In this document: positions 13,318-21,619 of the stretch, in pieces
How the letters are laid out: each line of letters opens with the position of its first letter
Position numbering within the stretch: the stretch's first letter is position 1
Notes under the pieces: model-generated
The model's input: the letters and a program-made list of their open reading frames with translations, nothing else
Databases searched by the model: none
What the model was told of the DNA's origin: nothing
Source of the DNA: a virus
Length of the DNA: 51,909 nucleotides
Strand: one strand, 5' to 3'
Virus record (IMG/VR): IMGVR_UViG_3300009537_003043
Coordinates: 1-51,909 of that record
Program-made: the position numbers and the translations under genes

Positions 13318-15836
13318 GCGCCCTGGTCTGTCAACTCTCTCCCCGTGATCTCGCTGAGGCCCTGGGTGGCGCGGAGCAGCGGGGCAAAAAATGGCTTGCA
13401 CTGTGCCCCGGCCACGATGACCACAATGCTAGTTTGGAGATCGAGGCTCCCACCGGCACTACGGTATTCTGGTGCCCGGTGTGCCCGGATCAGCGCGTGG
13501 TCTTCAAGCGCGTGCGGGAGACGGTGCCACACGCCTTTCAGGTCAACGGAAAACCATCCCCCACGGCCCAGCCGGCGACAATACCCCCGGCCTCGCCCCC
13601 CACTGTGGGGTCGCAATCAGAGCCGCCCAGCACCACTAAGGGCGCCTCCAGCCCACCGCCCTGGGAACGTGATGCCGAGGCTGTCTATCTATATGTAGAC
13701 GAGACCGGAACGCTGCTGTTCCAGGTGGTGCGGTTTCGTGACCGACGCGACCCGCGCTTCATGCAGCGAATTCCGCGCCCTAGGGAGAAGTGGGATTGGC
13801 GCGCACAACCCAAACCGCCCCGCACGGGCTGGAAAGTCCGCGGCACGCGCCAAGTGCTCTACCGCCTGCCCGAGATCGCACCCCGTACAGCCGTGGTGCT
13901 GGTCGAGGGCGAAAAGGATGTGGACAACCTGTGGTCCCTGGGCATCGCCGCAACCTGCAACCCGGGCGGCGCCAGCAAATGGCGCCCCGAGTACTCCGAG
14001 GCCCTGGCGGGCATGCGCGTGGCGATCATCGCCGATGCAGATCGGGCTGGCCGTGACCATGCGGGCCGGGTCGCGGTGGCACTACATGGTGTGGCGGTGA
14101 GCGTGCGCGTGCTGGAATGCCCGGACGGGCACAAGGACGTGAGCGACTGGATTGCCGCCGGAGCGACCTGGGACGACATTTCAGCCTGCCTTCGGCGGGC
14201 GCCCGAATGGACGCCATCTCCCGATCCGCCGCCAATTCCGGTTCAGCCCGAGTCCAAAGGCGCCCCCACGGCCGCGCGCCCCAGTTCCCGCGACGTGGTG
14301 CAACCCGACGACCTGCCGCCTGACCGGCCAACGATTCGCCTGGTTGCTGGCGAGTTGCCCCACGTGGTGGATGAGGCGGAGGCCGCGTTGCTGAAAACGC
14401 CAGACCACGGCGGGATGTATCAGCGAGGTGGGCAACTGGTGCGCATCATCCGCCTGGAGGCGCGCGAGAACGGGGCATTGACCCTCGCGGCCGGCACGCC
14501 GATGATCCGCCAAGTACCACGCGCCGCGCTGGCCGAAACCCTGACCATGGCGGCCGCGTGGCTCAAGTACGACGCCCGCGCCAAAGGTTGGGTGGCCAAG
14601 GACTGCCCTGAAACCGTCGCCGCCACCTACGAGGCCCGCTCCGGCGCGTGGAAACTGCGCCCGCTGGTCGGTGTGGTGGACATGCCCACGTTGCGGGCGG
14701 ACGGGTCGCTTCTCCACGAACCGGGTTACGACGCGGACACAGGGCTGGTGCTGCTGGAGCATGACATGCCGGACATTCCCGAAAAGCCGACGCACGAAGA
14801 CGCGGTTGATGCGCTGCGGACGCTCTCCTGGCCGCTCAACTCGTTCCCGTGGGCCGGCGCCACTGAATCTGAGCGCGGAACTTCCCGCTCGGTGATCCTG
14901 GCCGCGCTTCTCACCACCTGCATTCGCCCGATACTGCCCACGGCCCCGCTGTTCGCCATCGACGCCCCGGCTCCAGGCACCGGCAAGTCGCTGCTGGCCG
15001 ACATCGTGAGCTTGATAGCCACCGGCCATCCAGCGCCGGCGCTCTCGCAGGCGGCAAACCCGGAAGAAGACGCCAAGCGATTGTTTGCTGTGCTGTTGCA
15101 AGGGTCGCCGCTGGTCTGCATCGACAACATCGAACGCGACCTGGAGGGCGACGCCTTGTGTTCGATTCTGCAACAGGAAATCTACGAGAGTCGCGTTCTC
15201 GGCGTCACTGAAATGAGACAGGTCCGCACGACCAGTACGACGTTTCTTGCCACCGGGAATAACCTGCGGATCAAGGGCGACCTGGCCCGCCGGGCCATCC
15301 TGTGCCGAATCGACGCCGGAGTCGAGCGACCGGAAACGCGACATTTCACCCAAGACCCGCGCGACCAGGTGCGCGCTGACCGGAAGGAGTTGGTGGCCGC
15401 GGCGCTCACGGTGCTGCGGGCCTACATTGTGGCCGGGCGCCCGGATCAAAGCGGCGAGACCTACGGCGGGTACGAAGAATGGTCGCGCTGGGTTCGCGGC
15501 CCGCTGCTGTGGCTCGACCAAGCTGACCCATGCGCCAGCCGCACCCATATCCGGGGCGGGGACGAAGTGGCCCGCCAACTCGGCGCGATGCTGGAAGCGT
15601 GGACCGGGGCGTTCGGTTCACACACGATGCCGGTGGCGGCTGCGCTGCAAGAGGCTGATGAGCGGGTCAAACTCGCCATGTCCGATGTCGCCAGTATGCG
15701 AAACGGTGACATCGACCGACGCCGGCTCGGCAAGTGGATCGCGCGCCACGAAGACCGCATCATCGGCGGCCGGCGCTTCATGCGCGGCCCGGTTGTCAAC
15801 GGAGCGCAGTCCTGGAAGGTGGACTACGTCAACTAA
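13314..15836 (+). CDS. DNA primase-helicase
   Basis: An 840-residue protein. A zinc motif (C31, H34, C54, C57) is at the N-terminus. A TOPRIM domain follows: VVLVEGEKD (about 193), then IADADRAGRD (about 240) and GHKDVSDWI (about 272). After a Pro-rich linker, the C-terminal half has a Walker A, APAPGTGKS (about 551-559), a Walker B-like VCIDNIE (about 601), and TFLATGNN, like phage helicases of the superfamily 3/D5 type. It would make primers and unwind DNA. No DNA polymerase gene is present, so the host enzyme is probably used. It overlaps the CsrA-like gene by 4 bases. Confidence 0.85.
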   Translation: MSALVCQLSPRDLAEALGGAEQRGKKWLALCPGHDDHNASLEIEAPTGTTVFWCPVCPDQRVVFKRVRETVPHAFQVNGKPSPTAQPATIPPASPPTVGSQSEPPSTTKGASSPPPWERDAEAVYLYVDETGTLLFQVVRFRDRRDPRFMQRIPRPREKWDWRAQPKPPRTGWKVRGTRQVLYRLPEIAPRTAVVLVEGEKDVDNLWSLGIAATCNPGGASKWRPEYSEALAGMRVAIIADADRAGRDHAGRVAVALHGVAVSVRVLECPDGHKDVSDWIAAGATWDDISACLRRAPEWTPSPDPPPIPVQPESKGAPTAARPSSRDVVQPDDLPPDRPTIRLVAGELPHVVDEAEAALLKTPDHGGMYQRGGQLVRIIRLEARENGALTLAAGTPMIRQVPRAALAETLTMAAAWLKYDARAKGWVAKDCPETVAATYEARSGAWKLRPLVGVVDMPTLRADGSLLHEPGYDADTGLVLLEHDMPDIPEKPTHEDAVDALRTLSWPLNSFPWAGATESERGTSRSVILAALLTTCIRPILPTAPLFAIDAPAPGTGKSLLADIVSLIATGHPAPALSQAANPEEDAKRLFAVLLQGSPLVCIDNIERDLEGDALCSILQQEIYESRVLGVTEMRQVRTTSTTFLATGNNLRIKGDLARRAILCRIDAGVERPETRHFTQDPRDQVRADRKELVAAALTVLRAYIVAGRPDQSGETYGGYEEWSRWVRGPLLWLDQADPCASRTHIRGGDEVARQLGAMLEAWTGAFGSHTMPVAAALQEADERVKLAMSDVASMRNGDIDRRRLGKWIARHEDRIIGGRRFMRGPVVNGAQSWKVDYVN

Positions 15837-15856
15837 CTCTTCACGAGGAGAACGCA

Positions 15857-16453
15857 ATGTCAGAGCGCACCACGAAGAAAAATCGACAACACGCCGAGGA
15901 GCGCAAAAACACGATGTCCCTGGAACTCAACGCCGACCTGCCGATGCTGGACATCAAGGCCGAGCCCGTCACCAGCGACGAACTGGGCAGCATGGCGTTC
16001 ATGCTGCAGCGCAATCTGGCTCAGGGCACCTTCGACGAAAATGATGCCGATCACATCCAGGCCACGATCCGGGCACTGGAGACGGCACAGCAGGGCTCAC
16101 AGGTCTCGCTAGGGCAATGGCTCGCCCCGGTTGTGGCCCGCGGGGAGGGCGTGGACGAGGTCAAAAGTTTCCAGTGCTTCGCGCTCGGCCGCCGGTTGGA
16201 GCGGGGTGGCATGGTCAAGTTGCGGGCCGACGACGTGAGCCTCATCAAAAAGATCGTCGGCGCGAACAAGCAGCACGTCCGCTGGGTCAAGGACCTGGTG
16301 ATTGGCATTCTCGACCCGAACAGCATCGAGGGCGAAATGGAGCGCGAGGTTCTGGAGGAAATCACGGGCGAGATGCACCGGTTGTGGCGCGAAGAGCGCG
16401 GATCGGCGAGCGACGGCGATGGAGCCGTCGCACACGCGGCCGGGCCTCCATGA
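15857..16453 (+). CDS. hypothetical protein after the primase (198 aa)
   Basis: ATG 15857 has ACGAGGAG six bases upstream. It is an acidic, mostly helical protein; the Lys-rich first 17 residues precede [10 protein letters not shown], a possible alternative start. No motif is recognised. Its position after the primase suggests a replication accessory role. The 3' end faces the remnant methyltransferase on the other strand. Confidence 0.65.
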   Translation: MSERTTKKNRQHAEERKNTMSLELNADLPMLDIKAEPVTSDELGSMAFMLQRNLAQGTFDENDADHIQATIRALETAQQGSQVSLGQWLAPVVARGEGVDEVKSFQCFALGRRLERGGMVKLRADDVSLIKKIVGANKQHVRWVKDLVIGILDPNSIEGEMEREVLEEITGEMHRLWREERGSASDGDGAVAHAAGPP

Positions 16454-16758
16454 TGTTTCCCACGATGTTCCTCACTGAAAGGCGCTTCGGTAGCGCGCTC
16501 CAGTTCTTCGGGGCGCTCGCGCAGCACCTGGAAGAAGGCCACAATGTCGCCGTCCAGGTCGTTCAGCACCTCGAAATCACTGGGTGGCTTCTGGAGCAGC
16601 ACGCTCGCCGCTCCCATGAAGGGCTCCACGTAGCACTCGTGGGGCGGCAGATGGGAAATGATCCACGGGGCAAGGCGCCACTTGCCGCCGCGGTAGCGTA
16701 GCGCCGGGCGCTCAATAGAATGCGTTGCTTTCACGTCCGAACCCTTTTTCTCAGTCAT
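16051..16758 (-). pseudogene. truncated D12-class DNA adenine methyltransferase
   Basis: Only about the first 98 residues (16465-16758) look like a Dam/D12 methyltransferase: [14 protein letters not shown] (AdoMet motif), [13 protein letters not shown] and [16 protein letters not shown]. After FSEEH the frame runs antisense through the gene at 15857-16453, with Ser/Arg-rich non-homologous sequence. The catalytic DPPY, normally near residue 170-190, is absent. ATG 16758 has AGGAG and overlaps the recombinase stop. It is therefore a remnant or a short AdoMet-binding product, unlikely to methylate DNA. Confidence 0.7.
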
Positions 16759-17477
16759 GGTGTGCTCCTGTCGTAGCGTGTGAGAATCCGCCGCACCTGT
16801 TCACGGTGCCACGTTTCCCTCCGGCGGGGCCTGGCCGTGGCGTTGAGCCGGCGCACCACATCCGCAATGGTAGCACCGTCCGCCCGCCACGCGGCCATCC
16901 GCGCGATTACCGATTGCTCGGCCGCGTCCTGTCGTAGCGTCTTGGGGCCACTCGGGTCGCCGTTGATCGGCGCCCAGCGCCAGCCGTAGGGGGCTCGGCC
17001 GTTGATCTGCCGCCCCCCGGCCTGCTCGCGCTTGTAGGCCAGGACGTGCCGGATGCGCGCGCCCGACCGCTGGGATTCGAGTTGCGCCAACGCGGCCATC
17101 AACGTGCAGATAAACTGCCCCGTCGGCGTGGTCGTGTCTACGGCCTCCCGGATCAGATGCACCGAGACGCCCCGCTCTTGCGCAAGCTGGAAAAACGTCA
17201 CGGCGTCCACGGTGGAGCGAAACAGCCGGTCCAGGGCCGTGGCGACCACATGCTGCACCTGGCCGGCGCGCACCATGGACACCAGCCGTTGCGCTTCCGG
17301 GCGGCCGGGCAGGCGCGTGCCGCTGATTCCCTCATCGGCCAGAACCAGGGGCACGCCCAACTCCCGCAGCGCGCAGTAACGCTCGATGGCCTGCCGCTGA
17401 TCCGGCAGGCTCAGGCCGTCGCGCGCCTGCTCCTCGCGGGACACGCGCGCGTAGCCGAGGGTCGGGGGGGCGGTCAT
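16755..17477 (-). CDS. serine recombinase (resolvase/invertase family)
   Basis: A 240-residue protein. [10 protein letters not shown] carries the nucleophilic Ser (S13). DEGISGT (48-54) and ALDRLFRS (81-88) supply the active-site Arg residues. [10 protein letters not shown] and a C-terminal HTH-like part ([15 protein letters not shown], then [10 protein letters not shown]) resemble the start of the Recombinase domain of large serine integrases, but the zinc ribbon and coiled coil are missing. It may invert or resolve DNA or integrate the phage. ATG 17477 overlaps the upstream stop (ATGA). Confidence 0.82.
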   Translation of the reverse strand: MTAPPTLGYARVSREEQARDGLSLPDQRQAIERYCALRELGVPLVLADEGISGTRLPGRPEAQRLVSMVRAGQVQHVVATALDRLFRSTVDAVTFFQLAQERGVSVHLIREAVDTTTPTGQFICTLMAALAQLESQRSGARIRHVLAYKREQAGGRQINGRAPYGWRWAPINGDPSGPKTLRQDAAEQSVIARMAAWRADGATIADVVRRLNATARPRRRETWHREQVRRILTRYDRSTP

Positions 17478-17665
17478 GGGGCCATCTGCATTCCCCTGCG
17501 CGCCCGCGCCCCGGCGATGTCCAATTGCCGGCGCAGCCCACGTGGGGCTTTTCGCAGACGTACCGTGTGGCCGTCGCTTGCTTGCGTTACTACCATCACG
17601 GCGGCGCATCCTGACGGCACAGGCCCGCTTATCTTCACAACATCCCCTGGCGCAAAGTAGTACAT
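17474..17665 (-). CDS. small hypothetical protein (63 aa)
   Basis: ATG 17665 has a GGAGGGG site. MYYFAPGDVVKISG and the following VMVVTQASDG suggest a small beta-barrel; the C-terminus is basic (Arg-rich), fitting nucleic-acid binding. Coupled to the recombinase by ATGA. Function unknown. Confidence 0.6.
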   Translation of the reverse strand: MYYFAPGDVVKISGPVPSGCAAVMVVTQASDGHTVRLRKAPRGLRRQLDIAGARARRGMQMAP

Positions 17666-17667
17666 GG

Positions 17668-17970
17668 TTACCCCTCCATGAGCGTGTCGTAGAGTTCCCC
17701 GCGCCCGACTAGGCGCAGGTTGCTGAGCGGGAGTGCGGTAACCAACGTGTTGCGCACGGTGTCGTAGACCACAAGCACTTTGTATCTCCCATGATTGACC
17801 AAGTGCCATGTCACCCGGGCGCTCTGCCGATGGACGTGCATGCTGTCGCCGCGGTGAATCGCGGCCATGATGCCATCGTAGTCTTCCGCCGGCAGGCCGG
17901 CCCGTTGAGCAAGCCGGCGCTTGGCGTGGATGGTCTGAGCGCGGGCCTTGTCCCCGCGGCGGCGGCGCAT
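17668..17970 (-). CDS. RelE-like small phage protein
   Basis: A 100-residue protein from ATG 17970, just after the DUF5983-like stop. HAKRRLAQRAGL...EDYDGIM is a helical start seen in phage proteins of the barnase/colicin/RelE-like group, and HGRYKVLVVYDTVRNTLVTALP is the matching beta hairpin. If folded this way it might be an RNase or a tame relative; no antitoxin is visible. The call rests on pattern only. Confidence 0.5.
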   Translation of the reverse strand: MRRRRGDKARAQTIHAKRRLAQRAGLPAEDYDGIMAAIHRGDSMHVHRQSARVTWHLVNHGRYKVLVVYDTVRNTLVTALPLSNLRLVGRGELYDTLMEG

Positions 17971-17974
17971 CGGC

Positions 17975-18388
17975 TCACCATTCGTAGGTTGGCAAGCCCT
18001 CCACCACGGGCCCATCCGCGTCCAGGATCAGGTATCCGCAGCCTAGGGAACGGGCGCGATCCAGGATGGCCCATAGGCCAGTGCTCCAGAATTCTTGCGG
18101 CGACCAATTTTCCTCCGGGTGTCCGCAATAGATCAGGTAGCCGAAGGAGCGGTTATCCACGATCAGGCCGAGGTCATCGCCTGCGGCCATCCGCGCGTTT
18201 TCCGCCGCGGGGATGTGCTTGGTGCTGGCGATGAGGGTGCGGACAATCTCGTGTCCAGCCCCGGGACCCTGTCCTAGGGTGCCCAGATAGGGACGCCCGT
18301 GCTCATCCTTGACCAAGTCCTCGGGAACGCCGCGGCCCTCCACGTCGGTGACCGAGCCGTTCTGGATGCTGATGATGCGGTCGTTCAT
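17975..18388 (-). CDS. DUF5983-like protein
   Basis: A 137-residue protein. The C-terminal half (SFGYLIYCGHPEE, then WAILDRARSLGCGYLILDAD and GLPTYEW) matches the pattern of DUF5983, a family of unknown function common in phages and plasmids. ATG 18388. The N-terminal half has no recognised motif. Confidence 0.65.
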   Translation of the reverse strand: MNDRIISIQNGSVTDVEGRGVPEDLVKDEHGRPYLGTLGQGPGAGHEIVRTLIASTKHIPAAENARMAAGDDLGLIVDNRSFGYLIYCGHPEENWSPQEFWSTGLWAILDRARSLGCGYLILDADGPVVEGLPTYEW

Positions 18389-18421
18389 AAGGCTACCTCC
18401 GTTGCAGGTTGATCGGGGATG

Positions 18422-18652
18422 TCAGGCGGCGGGGGCGTCGTAGCGTTCCGATGCCGCGCCCGCCGCCGTTGAGCAGTCGCCCACGCCGTCCTTGTGAGAC
18501 GCGCAGTAGAGGCGCCCGCGCGGGTTGACCCAGCGGGCCGGGCCGTGGCAGTGCGTGGCGCACATGGCACCGATCCACTGGCAGCGCCGCGCGGCAGGAT
18601 CGGGCCCGTCAACCGTGCGCGGGTGGATGCAATCACAGCGTGTCCGGGTCAT
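18422..18652 (-). CDS. Cys-rich zinc-finger-like protein (76 aa)
   Basis: ATG 18652 overlaps the upstream stop (ATGA). Cys and His residues (CDCIH, C, MCATHC, YCASH) recur at zinc-finger spacing. RLYCASHKDG suggests a treble-clef-like knuckle. Function unknown. Confidence 0.6.
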   Translation of the reverse strand: MTRTRCDCIHPRTVDGPDPAARRCQWIGAMCATHCHGPARWVNPRGRLYCASHKDGVGDCSTAAGAASERYDAPAA

Positions 18653-18840
18653 GGGGTTTCCCCTTTCGCCTTGGCGATGGCGGCGGCGGCTTTTTCGACC
18701 GCCAAAGGTAGCGGGTACGGGCTCATAATCAGGCAATTTTCAGCCCACTCCTGCAACCCCTCCAACGCCGCCATCAGGTCCGCGTTCATCTCGCGCACGC
18801 GGGCGAGTTCCGCAAAAACGTCCGTGCCTGGCTTTTCCAT
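18649..18840 (-). CDS. hypothetical helical protein (63 aa)
   Basis: ATG 18840 has a GGAGGGG site. Mostly helical (FAELARVREMNADLMAALE) with an Ala-rich end. The leader carries the inverted repeat GTCCGG/CCGGAC (18863-18888) and the TGAATGGAGG element shared by neighbours. Function unknown. Confidence 0.6.
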   Translation of the reverse strand: MEKPGTDVFAELARVREMNADLMAALEGLQEWAENCLIMSPYPLPLAVEKAAAAIAKAKGETP

Positions 18841-18887
18841 GTCAACCCCTCCATTCACTATTGTCCGGGCAAGGCCCCGGCGCCGGA

Positions 18888-19706
18888 CTATTCCCCCATT
18901 TCCCACCCGTCCGCGCGGGCGACAATCAGTAGCGATTCCAGGACGGCAAGGCGCCGCCGCGCGTGGCCGTCCCTCTCGCCGCCCAACATGGCATCCCAAT
19001 GCTCGCGCAACCACGCAGGGTCGCGCCAGTGGCACCCGGCTTGGATCATCGGGTCTTCGGCGTGCCGGACAGCGTACATCATGCGGCCGCCAGCCGGGCC
19101 GGCAGAAAGTATGCCGTACGTGCCTCTCAGGTCCGTGCCGGCCAGGTCCGCGCCTTTCAGGTCCGCGCCGGCCATGTGCGCGCCTTTCAGGTCCGCGCCG
19201 GCCATGTGCGCGCTGGCCATGTGCGCGCCTTTCAGGTCCGCGCCTTTCAGGTCCGCGCTGGCCAGGTCCGCGCCGGCCATGTGCGCGCTGGCCAGGTCCG
19301 CGCCTTTCAGGTCCGCGCCGGCCAGGTCCGCGCCTTTCAGGTCCGCGCCGGCCAGGTCCGCGCTGGCCAGGTCCGCGCCTTTCAGGTCCGCGCCGGCCAG
19401 GTCCGCGCTGGCCAGGTCCGCGCCTTTCAGGTCCGCGCCTCTCAGGTCCGCGCTGGCCAGGTCCGCGCCTTTCAGGTCCGCGCCGGCCAGGTCCGCGCTG
19501 GCCAGGTCCGCGCCTTTCAGGTCCGCGCCGGCCAGGTCCGCGCCTTTCAGGTCCGCGCCGGCCATGTGCGCGCCGGCCAGGTCCGCGCCTTTCAGGTCCG
19601 CGCCGGCCAGGTCCGCGCCGCTTTTGATCGCTTTTTTTATCGTGGCCTTGACCGTTCGGTGCTTGCTCTTGAACAAAATGCTGCCGTCATCGCTCTTGAT
19701 TTCCAT
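18888..19706 (-). CDS. pentapeptide repeat protein
   Basis: A 272-residue protein from ATG 19706 (GAGGAAA upstream). After 30 residues it has 33 uninterrupted pentapeptides (31-195), mainly ADLAG, ADLKG and ADLAS, with AHMAG/AHMAS variants. These fold into a right-handed quadrilateral beta-helix, which in some proteins mimics DNA and binds gyrase. A C-terminal domain (about 200-272) contains MMYAVRH and AGCHWRD, seen in other phage pentapeptide proteins. The repeats are nearly identical at DNA level, so copy number may vary. The role is unknown. Confidence 0.82.
   Translation of the reverse strand: MEIKSDDGSILFKSKHRTVKATIKKAIKSGADLAGADLKGADLAGAHMAGADLKGADLAGADLKGADLASADLAGADLKGADLASADLRGADLKGADLASADLAGADLKGADLASADLAGADLKGADLAGADLKGADLASAHMAGADLASADLKGADLKGAHMASAHMAGADLKGAHMAGADLKGADLAGTDLRGTYGILSAGPAGGRMMYAVRHAEDPMIQAGCHWRDPAWLREHWDAMLGGERDGHARRRLAVLESLLIVARADGWEMGE
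19122..19616. repeat. 33-unit 15-bp tandem repeat array
   Basis: 495 bp of 15-bp units that code for pentapeptides. Units such as GCCAGGTCCGCGCCT recur with few changes. Long, near-identical repeats of this kind often recombine. Confidence 0.92.
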
Positions 19707-19720
19707 GGTTTCCTCGTTCA

Positions 19721-19734
19721 GCGGGGTATCCCGC
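19721..19734 (-). promoter_or_regulatory. hairpin in the leader of the pentapeptide gene
   Basis: GCGGG/CCCGC with a 4-base loop, followed on the transcript by TGAACGAGG and the ATG at 19706. It belongs to a set of similar leaders in this block. Confidence 0.4.
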
Positions 19735-19766
19735 ACCGAGATGGCGGCGCCCCGCAATGGGTGGGG

Positions 19767-20033
19767 TTAGGCTTGATGGGCGTGGCGTGGGCAATACCAG
19801 CGACCGTCCTCGCCCTCCCGCCAGCCAGCCGCCCGCGCTCGGCTCTTCAACCGGGCAGTAGCCTGATCGTTGTGCTCCCGCGCCGTAGCCTGTTGGGCAT
19901 ACGTTCTTCCGCTCAACGGCACTGTGCGGATTTTTTCGGCGCGCCCAGGAGACTGCGCTGGACATTCGGCCATACAGTCCTGAACGCGGCCGTAGCCGTC
20001 GCATTTCAGCCGATTGTTCTGTATCGTGGTCAT
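19767..20033 (-). CDS. hypothetical protein (88 aa) with C-terminal CPRH motif
   Basis: ATG 20033 has a GGAGGG site. The N-terminal part has three Cys (KCDGY, DCMAEC), and the end reads AAGWREGEDGRWYCPRHA, a short pattern common at the end of small phage proteins. Possibly zinc-binding. Function unknown. Confidence 0.65.
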   Translation of the reverse strand: MTTIQNNRLKCDGYGRVQDCMAECPAQSPGRAEKIRTVPLSGRTYAQQATAREHNDQATARLKSRARAAGWREGEDGRWYCPRHAHQA

Positions 20034-20046
20034 TATATTCCCTCCG

Positions 20047-20073
20047 TTCAGTGTCCCGGTTCCGCCGGGCCGG
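20047..20073. repeat. 27-bp intergenic repeat, copy 1
   Basis: Matches 21300-21326 at 26 of 27 positions. Contains the stem CCCGG/CCGGG (20055-20069) and lies just before the Shine-Dalgarno of the gene at 19767-20033. Confidence 0.85.
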
Positions 20074-20111
20074 TGTCCCCGAAGAGATGCGCCCCGGGAG
20101 ACGCGCTAGCA

Positions 20112-20120
20112 GGGGGGGGG
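20112..20120. repeat. run of nine G in a gene-free spacer
   Basis: A G9 homopolymer in the spacer 20034-20151, which otherwise shows only the leader repeat. Such runs mutate or are misread easily. Confidence 0.85.
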
Positions 20121-20151
20121 TTAAAGTACTTCCCCGGACAATTTGATGATT

Positions 20152-20454
20152 TCATCCGTCCCGCGTTTTCCCCTCGCAATTTCGGCGTATTACTCCGGCG
20201 TAGCGCGTCATGACTTGCCCAAGTCTAAGCAAGTCCCCGTCCGGCAATCCCCATACTATTTGTGTTGCGTAATCATCGGGATCGTTTTGAGGCCCCAATG
20301 GGCTTTGTCTGTATTCCCACGTTTCAGGTATGGGAAGCCCACGCATGAACATTTCCTCGGCCACGGTAAACCACCAATGCATGCAATCGCCCCACGGCTT
20401 CGAAAAACACAGCCGAAATCCTGTCATGGCGCTTGAATAAGTTTCCACTTGCAT
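20152..20454 (-). CDS. hypothetical protein (100 aa)
   Basis: ATG 20454 has a GGAGG site. Aromatic-rich (WGDCMHWWF, ETWEYRQ), with a helical C-terminal part ending in a basic tail. No family recognised. The leader (20455-20587) holds two overlapping hairpins (ACCGC/GCGGT at 20501-20513 and GTGCGCC/GGCGCAC at 20512-20536) that cannot both form. Confidence 0.6.
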   Translation of the reverse strand: MQVETYSSAMTGFRLCFSKPWGDCMHWWFTVAEEMFMRGLPIPETWEYRQSPLGPQNDPDDYATQIVWGLPDGDLLRLGQVMTRYAGVIRRNCEGKTRDG

Positions 20455-20587
20455 CTCCCAACCTCCGTATTCTGTCTGCCCTCGTCCCGGGCTGGGTCCA
20501 ACCGCTCAGCGGTGCGCCCCTACGGGAGAGGCGCACGGGCTCAGGGGTTAGGGCCTTATTACCCATAGGGCTGTAATGTTTTTCGAC

Positions 20588-20821
20588 TCATAACGTTTCT
20601 TCTTTCGGGTGTATGATGACGGCCCCGGTGGCGTCAAATTCAGCACGCCCGGTGCAAAGCCGTAGCAGTGCGTCCACCCAACACGTATGCCCAGGCATAC
20701 AATCCCAAACACGGCGCACGGCGCGCCATTCTGGCCCGTCAAACTTTACCGGGAACTCTCCAAAAGGTTTACAATCCCGGAATATTTCCAGCGCCCGCTC
20801 TTTTGTTATTGTTTCACGCAT
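20588..20821 (-). CDS. hypothetical protein (77 aa)
   Basis: ATG 20821 lies 8 bases inside the end of the upstream gene. MRETITKERALEIFRD is a helical start; DCMPGHTCW and RLCTGRAEFDATGAVII follow. The ribosome site is weak, so translation is probably coupled. Function unknown. Confidence 0.55.
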   Translation of the reverse strand: MRETITKERALEIFRDCKPFGEFPVKFDGPEWRAVRRVWDCMPGHTCWVDALLRLCTGRAEFDATGAVIIHPKEETL

Positions 20822-21281
20822 GATAAATCCCCAGTTCTTTCGCGGTGGCAATCCAATCCCGATAGTCCGCCAACGTGGCTTGGATATTCACGGCGCGGGA
20901 ACTTGTTGACGGTGGAAGTTCTTTCGGACAGTTTTTGTATTCCGCTTGATATACCCCGACAAGCTCCTGTTCTTCCGCAAAGGCAAGCCACAACCGCCGC
21001 GGATTCCCGTTGATGTCCTGGGGAGCCTGCAAAAGCACAACAAACCTGGGGCTGAACACCCACGCCCAGCCGGACTTAGTGGCGCCAGGGCGCCATTCAA
21101 GCGCAGTTCCGGGCCAGCCAAACTTTTCCAGAAAGACCGCCACGGCCACCCGGTGGGAATCCTCCATCAATTCTTTATCGGGGTTCGGAATGGTCACGGA
21201 AAGCCCGCTCTCACAATACGCTTTAATCCGTGAGCCCTTGAAATTGGTGGGGCCAATGTATTTTGTGCAAATTGCTTGCAT
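20814..21281 (-). CDS. conserved-type phage hypothetical protein (155 aa)
   Basis: ATG 21281 has AGGAGG. It starts MQAICTKYIGPTNFKGSRIK, a pattern frequent in small phage proteins of unknown function, and has HRVAVAVFLEKFGW in the middle. The C-terminal third (ADYRDWIATAKELG) may be a separate helix. The longer upstream frame has no ribosome site. Confidence 0.7.
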   Translation of the reverse strand: MQAICTKYIGPTNFKGSRIKAYCESGLSVTIPNPDKELMEDSHRVAVAVFLEKFGWPGTALEWRPGATKSGWAWVFSPRFVVLLQAPQDINGNPRRLWLAFAEEQELVGVYQAEYKNCPKELPPSTSSRAVNIQATLADYRDWIATAKELGIYHA

Positions 21282-21299
21282 GGTATTACCTCCTATCCA

Positions 21300-21326
21300 T
21301 TCAGTGTCCCGGGTCCGCCGGGCCGG
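21300..21326. repeat. 27-bp intergenic repeat, copy 2
   Basis: Second copy of the repeat at 20047-20073 with one mismatch; stem CCCGG/CCGGG at 21308-21322. A stronger hairpin, formed by CCCC-rich and GGGG-rich tracts, lies beside it at about 21334-21353. Confidence 0.85.
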
Positions 21327-21370
21327 CCTAACCGCTCCCGTCTGCCCCCCGCAAGGGGCAGGGGCAGGGG

Positions 21371-21598
21371 TCAGGCGGCGACTTGGTAAAACCGCCGCGC
21401 GGTAGGATGGTGCGCCAAGTGCCATGCAGCTTCGCCGGCGTCTATGTAGAGACTCGCCAATGCGGGGGAGCGGTGAAACCCGAGTGGATGCACTTCCAGC
21501 ACGGCTAGGGTTGTGGCATCCCACACCAACGCGACAATGACATGGTGCCCATTGTAGCCATCGGGGCGGGAGCATGTGGCAAAGTGAGTTGTGTTCAT
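21371..21598 (-). CDS. hypothetical protein (75 aa)
   Basis: ATG 21598 with GAGAGG upstream. A small alpha/beta protein (VIVALVWDATTLAVLEV, then AWHLAHHPTARRFYQ). No family recognised. Confidence 0.6.
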   Translation of the reverse strand: MNTTHFATCSRPDGYNGHHVIVALVWDATTLAVLEVHPLGFHRSPALASLYIDAGEAAWHLAHHPTARRFYQVAA

Positions 21599-21619
21599 GG
21601 CATCCTCTCGATTCAGGGT

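Noticed and set aside
17463-17470. Run of G near the recombinase start as a phase-variable tract
   Set aside because: It lies within the first codons of the recombinase in a frame that reads correctly, and the run is short.
19122-19616. CRISPR-like repeat array
   Set aside because: Units are 15 bp with no unique spacers and encode pentapeptides in frame.
18494-19627. Plus-strand frames of repeated GPRLSGPRRP-type sequence
   Set aside because: They are the complement of the pentapeptide repeat array; the ADLxG reading on the minus strand is the biologically sensible one.
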